The notes below the pieces were generated by a model. The model was not told the origin of the DNA and did not search any database. It worked only from the letters and a program-made list of their open reading frames with translations. The position numbers and the translations under genes were made by a program. From NCBI GenBank assembly GCA_002205965.3, contig NADL03000070.1, positions 62,001-126,000 of the forward strand: a DNA stretch of 64,000 nucleotides. The letters run 5' to 3'. Positions 54,670 to 64,000 of the stretch are shown one piece after another (within the stretch, counting starts at the first letter, position 1; each line of letters starts with the position of its first letter). This DNA is from Kappaphycus alvarezii (Eukaryota; Rhodophyta; Florideophyceae; Gigartinales; Solieriaceae).

Positions 54670-55149
54670 TTTTCAGACAATTGAAATGTCCCAGGCCGTT
54701 CACCAATGGAGATAAATAACCTGGAACGTAGCCCCAATGGGCAGCTTCAGAAAGACTTGATGGAGAACCGATGCTTTACTTGCCATCAAGTAGGATATAG
54801 ACCTTGGAAACACAAAAAAGGAAATTGGAATAAGGTAACAGGGGTGTTAATCGCATAGGGGCGAACAATACACAGGCAGGACACGGTAATGGTTTGAATG
54901 GCTTTGACTCGGAAAACTAGTTGGTCCACCAGACTTAGTAACACTCAGTGGAGACCAGACTTAGTGAACACTCAGTGGAGACCAGTAGTGAATTTGAACA
55001 AATTCCCACAATGAGCAGAGTGAAACTGTTGTCGATATCACCGTAGCTAATTATCAGAGGACAGGGAAAGTAGAGGATCTCCGAAGCCGAGTCTAATGGA
55101 ACCAAGTCTAGTCATGGTGACAGCATTCTCACTGATGGACCTATACCTG

Positions 55150-55460
55150 GAGGTTAGACGAATGGAATAGCAGTCAAAGTACTAAAGGACGATGCAATAC
55201 AAACGTGGTTTCAGCCGAGTTCCTGAAGCGAAATAGGAACTTGTTTGAGATTCGCGTTGCGAGTCATTTTTCCATTCACAGAAGGGATTACTGAGGAAGT
55301 ATCTGAGATCATTTCCAACGGAACATTAGTAGGCAAAAATATATACTTCTAGTTGGGCTGTGTCCCAAACCAGGTATGATTGGAACGTGGCATGTTGCCC
55401 ACAATCCACGTGTCGACTATCGGAAACGTGATGGTGAAAGATGCTTCCATTCCAGTGATT
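55150..55460 (+). pseudogene. Chromovirus protease relic
   Basis: A frame-broken CNTNVVSAEFLKRNRNLFEIR (after the lost Asp-Ser-Gly), LLVGLCPKPGMIGTWHVAHNPRVDY follow the chromovirus protease pattern ('GC..N..S..F.......F', 'LG..W...NP..D+'). The active-site Asp region near 55,170 is unreadable. Confidence 0.5.
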
Positions 55461-55639
55461 GATCCGATGAAAACCGTATTGATGTGTCCAATTTGGGAGT
55501 GAAGAAATTTAGACGAATGCTGAGGCATGGGGTGACTTCGAAGTATTTCAGTTACTTGAAGTTCACAGTACGAGAGTGACAGATTCAAAGTTCGATGGAA
55601 GACTGAGCAGATTACTGGATAATTTAAAGAGGTCTTTCA

Positions 55640-56430
55640 GGATGAATTGCCAAGGGGCTTCCTCCGATTCGATCAGTTGATCATGAGATCAAAGTGGAGG
55701 AAGGAGCAAAGGCACCTCATCGACCTTTATTCCAGTTGTCTCCATCCGAACTTAGGGCAGCAAAAGAGTACGTCGAGTCTCTTCTGAGGAAAGGGAAGAT
55801 CAGGTCCAGTAAATCACATGGAGCACCACTTTTCTTTTGTGAAAGAAAGGATGGAAAACTTAGAGGTTTGTCGATTATCGCGCTTTGAATCGCATCACCA
55901 AAAAGAATAATGCTCCACTCCCTCGTTCTGATGAAATGTTCGATCGACTTGGAGATGCGAGATTTTTCTCCAAGCTTGATCTGAAAACGGATTCATCAGA
56001 TAAGGGTGAAACCGGAGGATCGAAAAGACTGCGTTCAATACAAAGTATGGGCAATTTGAATATTGTTATGCCAATGGGACTTTGCAACGCTCCTGCTACG
56101 TTCCAAACTTTGATGAACCAGATCTTCTATGATTGCATCGATGTCTTCTTGGTTGTCTATATGGATGATCTTCTTATATTCAGTAAGAATGAGGAAGAAC
56201 ATTACGAACATCTGGAAATTGTATTAAAGAGACTTAAGGTCACAAGCTGTACATCTCTCCGAAGAAATGCTCTTTCTTTCAGACTGAGCTGGAGTTTTTG
56301 GGTTTAATAGTCGGGAAGGACGGCATTCGTGTCAATCCTGAGAAGGTCGAAGTCTAAAACTTGGCCGAAACCTGAATCTCTAACGGAGTTGAGAAGTTTC
56401 TTAGGTCTAATACAGTTTTTCCGTAGGTTC
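55640..56430 (+). pseudogene. pol: Chromovirus reverse transcriptase
   Basis: LFQLSPSELRAAKEYVESLL, KSHGAPLFFCERKDGKLRG, a frameshifted YRALN block, FFSKLDLK (first Asp), MGLCNAPATFQTLMNQIF and the catalytic box YMDD at about 56,159-56,170, then [14 protein letters not shown] and ELRSFLGLIQFFRRF in broken frame. The palm around 55,985-56,040 lacks the usual 'GY.QI' stretch, replaced by a small rearrangement. Confidence 0.88.
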
Positions 56431-56559
56431 ATTCGAAGTTCTCTGCAATTGCTGCACCTCTCACAGATCTGAAAAGAAAGGTCGAGGTATAGGGAAATGG
56501 GATCAACAGTGATGATAAAGCTTTTCAGAAGCTAAAGGAAGCGATGAATTGGCTCCAAT

Positions 56560-56860
56560 TTAGTCGCTCCTAATTGGAAAAAGCCATTTCGTGGTCATGT
56601 AGATGCTTCACAGCTTGCTGTGGTGGAACTCTAACACAGTTGGATGAGAATGGAAGATCGTGTAATTTCTTTCTATTCAAAGAACTTTCACACTGAGTCG
56701 GACTACACTGCAAATGAAGAGAGCTTCTGGCTTTGATTATTTCTGGGAAGATTCAGGTGCTATCTTGAAGGTTCTGAATTTGAGATTTTCACAGACAACC
56801 AGGTGCTTAAGAGCTTCTTCACAAAACCGAAACTGAGTCGGAAAGAAGCCATTGGTTGGA
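56560..56860 (+). pseudogene. pol: Chromovirus RNase H relic
   Basis: HVDASQLAVVELxQLDENG, ISFYSKNFHTESDYTANEE and EIFTDNQVLKSFFTKPKLSRKEA match the RNase H order (D, N-E/E, TDN.VL), each in a shifted frame. Not functional. Confidence 0.65.
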
Positions 56861-57082
56861 AACTCTCGGTAACTTCGGAATCTTTCCCATCACACTGAAG
56901 CCTGGAAGAATTCACGTCTTGGAGACGCATTATCCGAGCTCCGCACGTGAGAGGAGATCGTGACGTCTCAGTGAATGACGTTGAAGTTCCCTACCTTGAT
57001 GTTGATCAGATCATTCCTCGGTATGATGACGACCAGTTCTTTGGTCCAGTGGTAAAAGCCATGGAAGGAGAGTGGCCAGAGG

Positions 57083-57945
57083 ATGTTCAGAAGCAGAAAC
57101 TTGAAAGAATTCTCGATGTTCCGAAAAGATGGTTCGAGGCTGTTTTACAATGGAAAGTTGTGCGTACCAAGAAGGTCAGTTTCGGATATTTTGCAAATTG
57201 CTCACGACTCGAAAGTTGGTGGACATTTTAAATTTGCAAAGACACTGTCCAGATTAGATAACTTCCATTGGAAACATAAGAGCCGGGATGTTCGAAAGTA
57301 TTGTGAAGGATGTCTCACGTGTCAGCAGTATAAGGACTCTAATCAAAAAAAGTTGACTGATCCAATGTCACTGGAATTGCCTGACCGCAGATGGGGATCA
57401 TTAGCTACAGATTTCATTGTGAGGCTACCCCTGACGAGGAGCGGTCATGATGCGATCACGACTTGGGTTGATCGACTTACTCGTCGAGTCCATTTTCTGA
57501 AATCTAAAACATCAGATACTGCTGAGGACACGGCTCGAGACTTCTTCGCGAACATCTTCAAGAACCACGGGTTGCCGGATGATGTGACTCAGATAGGGAC
57601 AGCAAGTTCATTTCAAAGTTTTGGAAGACACTGATGAATCTTTGTGGGGTGAAATTAAGAATGTCTACAAGTAGACACCCACAAACAGATGGGCTTCGAG
57701 ATTATGAATAGGATGATCGAGAACTATCTCCGTTGCTATTGCTCGTATCATCAGGATGACTGGGATGAACTGCTTCCTTCTGCAGAATTTGCATACAACT
57801 CGGCTGTGAGCGATGATCTGGGTATGTCACCATTTGAGCTGGACTTGGGATGGACACCTAAATCGCCATTGGACTTCTTGGCTAGCAGCAGCATACCTCT
57901 TCAGTTTGGACGACTTTCGTGCCAAGCTCAAGGTTTCTGTTGAGG
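57083..57945 (+). pseudogene. pol: Chromovirus integrase
   Basis: Zinc domain HDSKVGGHFKFAKTLSRL...YCEGCLTCQQYK (57,205-57,330). The core has LATDFIVRLPLTRSGHDAI (first Asp), a frame change to SDRDSKF (second Asp, about 57,590) and then HPQTDG followed by [14 protein letters not shown] (Glu). WDELLPSAEFAYNS and MSPFEL follow. Two or more frameshifts break the core. Confidence 0.85.
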
Positions 57946-58019
57946 ATGCGCAACTTGCCTACAAAGTGGCAAAAGTTCGGCAAGCTGCATATGCTTCAAG
58001 GTGATACAAGGTTCCAGAT

Positions 58020-58497
58020 TATAAAGTCGGTTCAAAGCTATGGATCAATCGTTCGTTGTTTACGGATGTTTATTCTAGGTCCCAGGATTCTAAAAAGCTT
58101 GGTGCGCGCAGATATGGGCCATTTGTGGTTAAGGAGCTAATTGGTAAGAATGCTGTTCGACTGGATCTCCCTGCTCATTTTAGAATCCATCCAGTCATTC
58201 ATATCATTCACACCACACCACATTTGGAGCAGCCCGATGACATTGCTTTACCCATTCCTCCTGCACCTGCACCGCTTGAACTGCCTGTGGACCAGAACAG
58301 GAAGTTGAGGTTATCTTGGATCACAAAAAGGTTGGACGCGGTTTCAAGTTCTTGGTTTTGATGCGTGGTGTGCCACGTCATGAGGCGGAGTGGCAACCAA
58401 CGAAGGACTTTGTTGATGTTACGGAAGATGGATCTGCTGTAGTAACGGAGCTTTCCAAGAGTATATTCGGAAACATAATATACCCGCAGTATCATTG
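58020..58497 (+). pseudogene. pol: Chromovirus integrase C-terminus and chromodomain
   Basis: KKLGARRYGPFVVKELIGKNAVRLDLP and IHPVIHIIHTTPHLEQP form the SH3-like tail. After a frameshift near 58,315 HKKVGRGFKFLVLMRGVPRHEAEWQP is a chromodomain core (beta strands with the 'Y.V.W.G......W.P' pattern; the aromatic cage is partly replaced). It stops at 58,497, shortly before the purine tract. Confidence 0.82.
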
Positions 58498-58514
58498 ACG
58501 AGGACGTCAATAGT

Positions 58515-58700
58515 CCGGGGGAGGGTGTAACAATGTCTCTGTTACACCACTGTGTAATAGAGACTTGTTCGCTGTCGCTATTCCAATTCTCTATTACACA
58601 GTGGAGTAGCAGAGAAATTTCATCACTCTTGTAATAATCTAGAAGCTTTGTGTAACCGGGTAGCGGTATTATCGCTGATTATTTACTTTTCTCGACAGTA
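58515..58700 (+). repeat. Purine tract and start of chromovirus 3' LTR
   Basis: 'ccgggggaggg' at 58,515-58,525 precedes TGTAACAATGTCTCTGTTAC, the LTR start. The right end of the LTR cannot be set, because no 5' copy is available for comparison. Confidence 0.65.
58547..58604. repeat. Perfect 17-bp inverted repeat in the LTR
   Basis: ccactgtgtaatagaga (58,547-58,563) and its exact complement tctctattacacagtgg (58,588-58,604), with a 24-base loop. Confidence 0.85.
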
Positions 58701-59329
58701 TTTTTTTTGACATGGAGCCCCACGTCATCGTCTTTTTTCCTTAGTTATGTTCTAGATGGTACTATAATTTAGTCACAGCTCTACTTTCTAGTTAAAGATC
58801 TACTTTATAGTGCTTTCTACTGAGCTGGCACAACTCTGAGAGTTGTTTAGAAGAGCTGCCGTACTTTCCATAAAAGGGGGGCTCATCTTGACTCTTGTGG
58901 GAATCCAGGTACACTCCAAGGACCCTTGGCCCCCAACTCTGAGAAATACGACTATCATCTCAACGACTCCTTTCGCAGCGCCCTGGCTGTCTCCGTTTCT
59001 GTTTCACATCCCATCTACTTTCTATTAGACTGTTGCTGATGCTAGCTTTCGACAGCAATGAGTTGTAATTTGCTGCGGCCATCGGTACATGTATTTAATA
59101 TGAAATTCAGGTTTACAACTCCAAATGTGTCCAGCCAATTCATAAATCTCAATAAGGAAACCCCTTTTTCCCTAGGATAACTTGAATCGAAGATTGAACA
59201 TCTAAAGTAACACTAATGTTATAGTAAATGAACCCCTTATGGTTCCCCTGCTGTAAGGTTATCCGTTTTGATATTTTCTCGATTTTAGCGTTGACGATTA
59301 CTGACATAGGCAATATCAAACTCTTTGCT
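58701..59329. other. Stretch without recognised gene
   Basis: Probably includes the rest of the chromovirus LTR. No motif was found. Confidence 0.4.
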
Positions 59330-59388
59330 GACGCTACACAACCGACTACATCTTTCAAACATTAAAGCACCCAAACATTTCCAGCTTG
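59330..59388 (+). repeat. Beta-family 3' end
   Basis: 'acaaccgactacatctttcaaacattaaagcacccaaacatttcc', a diverged but full-length match to the terminus. Confidence 0.65.
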
Positions 59389-60234
59389 AGCATACTGCGC
59401 GAGAAGGAGGACAATTTCATGTTCGTAGTTTCAAGGGCCATTAGAGGCTCCATGTTGATAATACGATAGAAAATATCTACGGGAGTGTCTATGTATATCG
59501 AATTCCACAAGACAAACTTTTCAGTTGCACAGATATCTTAACATGAAACTGAAAGTGAAGAGTTCAGGTTAGACTATGACTGCCTAAAATATTGTATCAG
59601 TCATTACGATAAAACTAATTGCCTGGATTTGAAAGATGTTTTCTTAATTATTTGCACACTGTTGAGATAATACTCACTAACTTTCTGTAATTGAGCATAA
59701 AATGGGCTTTATACACTATTGACGTATGCGACCTTTTCCGATTGCACTTGCAAAACTGTAAGCTACAATGCTTGGCCTACAAACAACACAAAAATGTGAC
59801 GCTTTAACAGAACCTACTATCATTGTAGCAGCTACAGTAATTACCTCCTGTCAACAAATAGAAGTTTTAATAAAAGACTTCACACTGAATACAGTCACTG
59901 CCTTCTGATGCCTGCCTTGACCCGTCAATGTAATCACAGGGCCACGGAGGCGCAGATCCGTTTCCGTTTTCTCCTTTCCTTCTCTCCAGACTCTGTTGAG
60001 CTCCCCCTGCTAGAAAAGTCAGACGACGAAGTAAACTACTCCATCATTCCCCCCTTTCTGATAGAGTCCTTTAGTGGATGCGTTCGGATAACTATGCATT
60101 CACCAACAGAAATATATGCAAACATGGAGGAAATGTTTAAAGCTATGATTTCATTATACAGAATCGACGACATATCAAGTGCTTCAACAGGATTTTGACT
60201 GAACCAAACTAGAATCCCTCAGAATGCAGGTGCA

Positions 60235-60378
60235 GAAATTGCCATGAGGCTCACTGCGTAGGACCTGATAGCCGTTGCACTGTGTTTTTGCATGAGGACA
60301 GACCTCACGCATTCACAGTTTTTCATGGCTCGTGTAGTGACAGTCTTGACCACGTTAGACAGGACTGCCTATGGTTCC
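60235..60378 (-). pseudogene. Beta retrotransposon C-terminal fragment, diverged
   Basis: On the minus strand: VLSNVVKTVTTRAMKNCECVRSVLMQKHSATAIRSYAVSLM, matching the 'DVAR.V..R.ME.....R.VLMQRHAA.A..SNA.CLM' end. No terminus was found to its left before about 59.4 kb. Confidence 0.6.
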
Positions 60379-61149
60379 TGGTGTTATGCTCCTAGCGTTG
60401 ATTAGGGGACGCGGATATCCCTGAATCTTACCATCGTCGCTGATACGGTAAGAATGGCGTCAATAGAAAAGGTAACCACTACCTACCCGAGTTGGGAATC
60501 GTTACGAGCGACTTAAGTGGTACAGTAGACGTTAACGGACGATGGCGAAGAATGGATGTGAAAGCTGAATGGCTGGTCGAGTAACCAACTAAAAAAGAGC
60601 CAGCTCTATCACCTCTTTTAGAGGCTAGGGAACTGATAGAAGGTTTTTATTTGAATTTGACTCCCAACTTGCTCTATACTCTTCAATGTGTGTGACTTAG
60701 TTTGGTGAGGGTCCCACTTGGGTCCGCTGGTCCCTCAGTGCCCCTAACTTTTCATCCAATCAACTCATATAGTGTTTCGAGCACCCAATATATGCAGCAC
60801 CTACGTATTATCAATGCCATCTCTGTACCGCTACAGTACAATGCACATCATCGGTCTTAAAACAACAGAAAATAAAATAGGAATTACAACGTATGCACAG
60901 CCAGCGAAGCATGGCAGCTCATCCAACCATCCAGTTCAGCATACCAAAATTATACAGGGATTACGCAAAAAAATTCTGCAATGAAAATCTAATGATACTG
61001 TAATTAAACTTTGTAAACAAAAAAAATTTAGTGAAGTGAATTGCAGAAATAGCATTACACATTCAAAGAATTCTGTAACACGTGAGTATTAGCTACCCCC
61101 ATTCCAGAACTTTTTCCAGACTTGCCTTCGCAACAAGCCCCCTTCAAAT
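60379..61149. other. Stretch without recognised gene
   Basis: No motif was found. Confidence 0.4.
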
Positions 61150-61152
61150 CTA

Positions 61153-61925
61153 ATGAAAGGCGCACGTCAGCGGGATAAAACCAGAGCCATCAGCCTCCAG
61201 CATGCGCGAAAGTGGCGAAACGTGGCACTTCTCCTTATCCACCGTAGGTCATTCCACAAGGACAACTTCAAAGCCATATTCAAGGCAATGGAAAACTACT
61301 GGAAAGCGCGGCAGGACTACGAGGCTCATGCAATAAGGGCGATGAAAAAGCAGAAACAAATTTTGCAGTTAAGTTTTTTGGTATGTCCCACGCTGAATGC
61401 ATACTCCAGTTTCGTTTCAAGAAGGGTGACTTCGTCAAACTCACTACAGCAATTGGGTGACCAGAAGAGGAGAGGAGTACTTCAACAAACAGGTACTCAT
61501 CGAACCCATTGTCAAGTACTTGCATTTTACTTAAACGAGTTCAAAAGTCATTAAGTCTCTCCTTCCTTCCATTGCAGCTCTCTCCATGGTCTCCATGATC
61601 ACCAACCCATCCTTTCAGGACGTCGAGAATGCAGTTCAAGCGGAACTCTCTCGAAGGTCGAACCCAAACAATTTTCACAATGCTCCTCGAAGGCATCATT
61701 CATCCAAGCCAACGTAGATTATCGTACACGAGGATATTTTGAAAGACACGGGAGGAGTTTCTCATACGCTAGAGTAGCATATATTTTTGGTGCAGGTCGC
61801 GCTGGACGCCACACTGGGCAAATAAGATCACCAGGAAAGTACCATTGCTGCGACATACCCGCCCATTTCATTAACATATATAAGAAATGCCTCGAGGATG
61901 AGCGAAATGGTCGCATTCGTAAACT
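61153..61925 (+). pseudogene. gag: Copia gag relic
   Basis: The N-terminal frame (NFKAIFKAMENYWKARQDYEA, an unassigned helical stretch) is followed by MVSMITNPSFQDVENAVQAEL in another frame. A knuckle-like YHCCDIPAHFINIYKKCLEDER follows at about 61,842-61,910, which keeps the C...C...H spacing loosely. The identification as gag depends on position and the knuckle. Confidence 0.45.
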
Positions 61926-62299
61926 TCACCATGGACGTAGAGGGCAGCTTTGTGATGATCAAAAGCAGATATGAGCCCTCTGCAATAATTCTTGATTACA
62001 AAGATATGGCCCAAACTCATATTTCGACGTCTAATTACAAAATGCGGAGAATTCGCTTCAATCAAGCGGGGTAAAACATGAGGAAATGTATGATGACTTT
62101 CATAAATTCATCAGGAATTGAATTCAGGTCCCCTCTTTCGCGAGCACCTGAGAGCAATGTTACTGCTGAAAATCTCGTTAAAGACCATTAGACAAGGGGT
62201 AGAGTCTTAATATACGACAGTTATCTCCGATATTAACTATGGGGAGAGGGTTTGAAGCATAAAAGGTGGCTATGTAACAGGCTTCCGGCTTCAAGGGTC

Positions 62300-62500
62300 A
62301 ATGGCAACTTTCCGATCCAGCTTTGGGATCCTAGCATAGAGATAGAGTTTCTATCACTGCTGATTTTCGGTCAACCAGGGTTCGCGTTCATTTACAATCC
62401 TCACCTAGAGCAAGCCAAAAAGTTGAAACTTTGCCCCGAACCCGAGAACTTTGTCGAAATGGAATCGAAACTAGGCTGATAAGGATATAAATCCCAGAAT
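62300..62500 (+). pseudogene. pol: Copia integrase C-terminal fragment
   Basis: IFGQPGFAFIYNPHLEQAKKLKLCPEPENFVEMESKLG resembles the 'FG..A.......+.KL.P......F.G' block that follows the copia integrase core. Confidence 0.55.
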
Positions 62501-62661
62501 CCGAGTCTGTTAGAGTCAGCAGCAGGGCAAACTTCACTAAGATTTCGAACTAAAAGCTCTCAGGGATTTCTTCCTTGCTTGATTTTCTTGCAGGGAAAGA
62601 CGTGATTGAGGTAGCAAACGGATACTATACGTATTCAGCATAGGAAAACCTAATCCAATGT

Positions 62662-63300
62662 ATGACTTCCGTGCATGAACAGACCCCAGAGGTGGCTTAC
62701 ACTGACGGAAGGGAAAAACTTAATACGGCTTCTCAACCCTTAACATTTGCAGAAGCCTGCAACATCCCTCAGGTTTCCAGTGATATAGACAAAGAGTACA
62801 ACGCAGTTATAAAGAGAAAAAAGTGGTCTTATGTACCGCGAAACCCTGGTATAATGTCATCAACATTCAAATGGAACTTCAAAGCTAAGTCTACATACTC
62901 TATTGGGAAACAGCACGTGCCAAAAGCACGATTTACTCTGAGAGAGGATTGCCAATGGACATAACTGGAATTCAACGCGGAAGTAACCTACACTCCAGTC
63001 GCGTCTCATAACACTATACGTTTGCTATTCTCTATTGCTGTATCAAACTATATCATCCCGAAAGGAGGCGATATTTAGATTTCACACTTGCGCGGAACAT
63101 TTGATGTACCAATATAAATGAAACAGCCATCAAACTCTTCCCATCAGCTAGGCTTGGGCACATATGCAAACTGGAAAAGTCTATCTATGGCTTCAAACGA
63201 GCAGGACATATTTATTATGGTAGAAGAATAGCGTAGAATTGTCCGCCGATTATTCGAAGAATAATCTGCGGACAATTCTATGCATACATTTTTACTCGAC
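62662..63300 (+). pseudogene. pol: Copia reverse transcriptase relic
   Basis: PLTFAEACNIPQV, EYNAVIKRKKWSYVPRNPGI, STFKWNFKAK, KARFTLREDCQW, TYTPVASHNTIRLLFSIAV and, shifted, LRGTFDVPI with KSIYGFKRAG follow the copia RT order up to the 'LKSLYGLKQA' block. The YVDD box is missing: a 47-base hairpin and unrelated sequence follow instead. Confidence 0.8.
63234..63280. repeat. 47-base near-perfect hairpin
   Basis: Arms of 22 bases (tagaattgtccgccgattat and two more, against the complement) with one mismatch and a 3-base loop. Confidence 0.85.
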
Positions 63301-63364
63301 TTGATTTTTCATTCCCCTTGTCTTCATTAGCTTTTCAAGCCCATACTCCGACCTAACGTCACAT

Positions 63365-63954
63365 GAATTTATTCAAACGATTCCTCCGTTATCTAAACGG
63401 GACTAGACACTTGGTATTGGACTATAATTGCACTTACGCTATCACAACATATTCTATAGGTGCTTTCGTTGGCGCTGATTGGGGCGGATGTATGAATACC
63501 AGGCTAATCAACTACTAGCCTCATGATAGACATCAACGCTTCAACAATCTTCTATAAATCTACACGGAGGACAGATATTGCGAACTAGTCTGAAGAATCC
63601 AAATATTTTGTGCTCGCAGCTTCTGCAAAAGAGATATCCTGGATAAGCAAACTATTTCAGTAAATTTTTCACCAAGCTCCTTGTAATGATGGTCACCGCT
63701 TCTGCCCAACTGTTATCAATTTAGACAGTACGGTGGTCATTTCAATGACCAAGGCAGATCATGTGGGGCCCAAAAACAGGCACATCGATCTCATGGTACA
63801 CAAGGCGGAAGAACTGATCCGCAATGGCATAATTAAGCTGGAGCGTATTGTTTCTAATCACAACAAGGTAGATTTACTAACAAAGCCAATGACGATAGAC
63901 GCTTTGAGCCGGATGATTTGCTTGTGTTACTTGGATAGCTACCGGACCTCATAG
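63365..63954 (+). pseudogene. pol: Copia RNase H relic
   Basis: LFKRFLRYLNGTRHLVLDY, GAFVGADWGGCMNTR (first Asp in GADW), EESKYFVLAASAKEISWI, VGPKNRHIDLMVHKAEELI and NKVDLLTKPM are the copia RNase H blocks. It ends in a stop at 63,952-63,954. One stop and shifts interrupt the earlier blocks. Confidence 0.82.
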
Positions 63955-64000
63955 TGCATATCTCCTTGTTTTGGTTTAATTTTTTAGTGAGCTGCAGAAG

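Larger units (their letters stand above)
54118..58497 (+). mobile_element. Ty3/gypsy chromovirus, decayed, with 3' LTR start
   Basis: Gag, protease, RT, RNase H, integrase and a C-terminal chromodomain follow in order on the plus strand, then a purine tract and an LTR beginning TGTAACA at 58,526. Integrase followed by a chromodomain defines chromoviruses, which use the chromodomain to choose chromatin targets. Stops and frameshifts occur in every domain. The 5' LTR is not visible. Confidence 0.9.
61150..63954 (+). mobile_element. Ty1/copia retrotransposon relic
   Basis: Gag-like, integrase tail, RT and RNase H pieces occur in copia order (integrase before RT) on the plus strand. The element is heavily rearranged and internally deleted: the integrase core is missing. 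LTRs were not identified. The right end of the window is close, so a 3' LTR could lie beyond. Confidence 0.8.

Noticed and set aside
1-64000. CRISPR arrays, bacterial defence islands or prophage
   Set aside because: No regular direct-repeat arrays with unique spacers and no prokaryotic gene organisation. The dispersed motifs are irregularly spaced, occur on both strands and are explained as retrotransposon ends.

Overview
The window is repeat-dominated nuclear DNA of a eukaryote. It contains several superfamilies of LTR and non-LTR retrotransposons, PIF/Harbinger and Tc1/mariner DNA transposons, one eukaryotic-type tRNA-Pro(CGG) with a Pol III T-run, and a secreted trypsin-like protease gene. 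There are no bacterial operons, Shine-Dalgarno sites or CRISPR arrays. I cannot place the lineage from sequence alone. A small TE-rich genome such as a fungus, alga or other protist fits, but this is a guess.

Layout. 1-1.4 kb: the 5' end of a Ty3/gypsy element (family G1) on the minus strand, running off the left edge. 1.5-2.2 kb: a small acidic host-like gene. 2.7-8.5 kb: relics of a Ty3 integrase and of a non-LTR retrotransposon (family alpha). 10.5-15.8 kb: a heavily mutated second Ty3/gypsy element (B). 17.2-19.4 kb: an unassigned minus-strand coding relic. 19,984-27,435: the best-preserved unit, a 7.45-kb G1 element with both LTRs, gag, protease, RT, RNase H and integrase, plus an unrecognised extra domain present twice in tandem after integrase. 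It sits inside the 3' region of a second non-LTR family (beta). 28-38 kb: debris of beta elements, the tRNA gene and the frameshifted protease. 38-42.5 kb: AT-rich, with nothing recognisable. 42.5-47.5 kb: relics of copia, two Harbinger elements and Tc1/mariner. 48-51.5 kb: a beta element split by a second, inverted beta element, with a visible target-site duplication. 52.2-58.5 kb: a third G1 fragment, then a Ty3 chromovirus with a C-terminal chromodomain. 61-64 kb: a Ty1/copia relic.

Three results stand out. First, a short motif (core TAAAACACCCAAA followed by T and C runs) occurs at about 17 places. The nested insertion at 48,366-49,707 identifies it as the 3' terminus of the beta retrotransposon, so much apparently empty DNA here is 5'-truncated beta ends. 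Second, the G1 element carries a tandem-duplicated extra domain that I cannot assign. Third, comparing two G1 copies suggests that gag and pol were originally one reading frame and that single-base indels in short homopolymers broke it. The same indel style recurs in the protease gene, so sequencing error must be considered alongside real decay.
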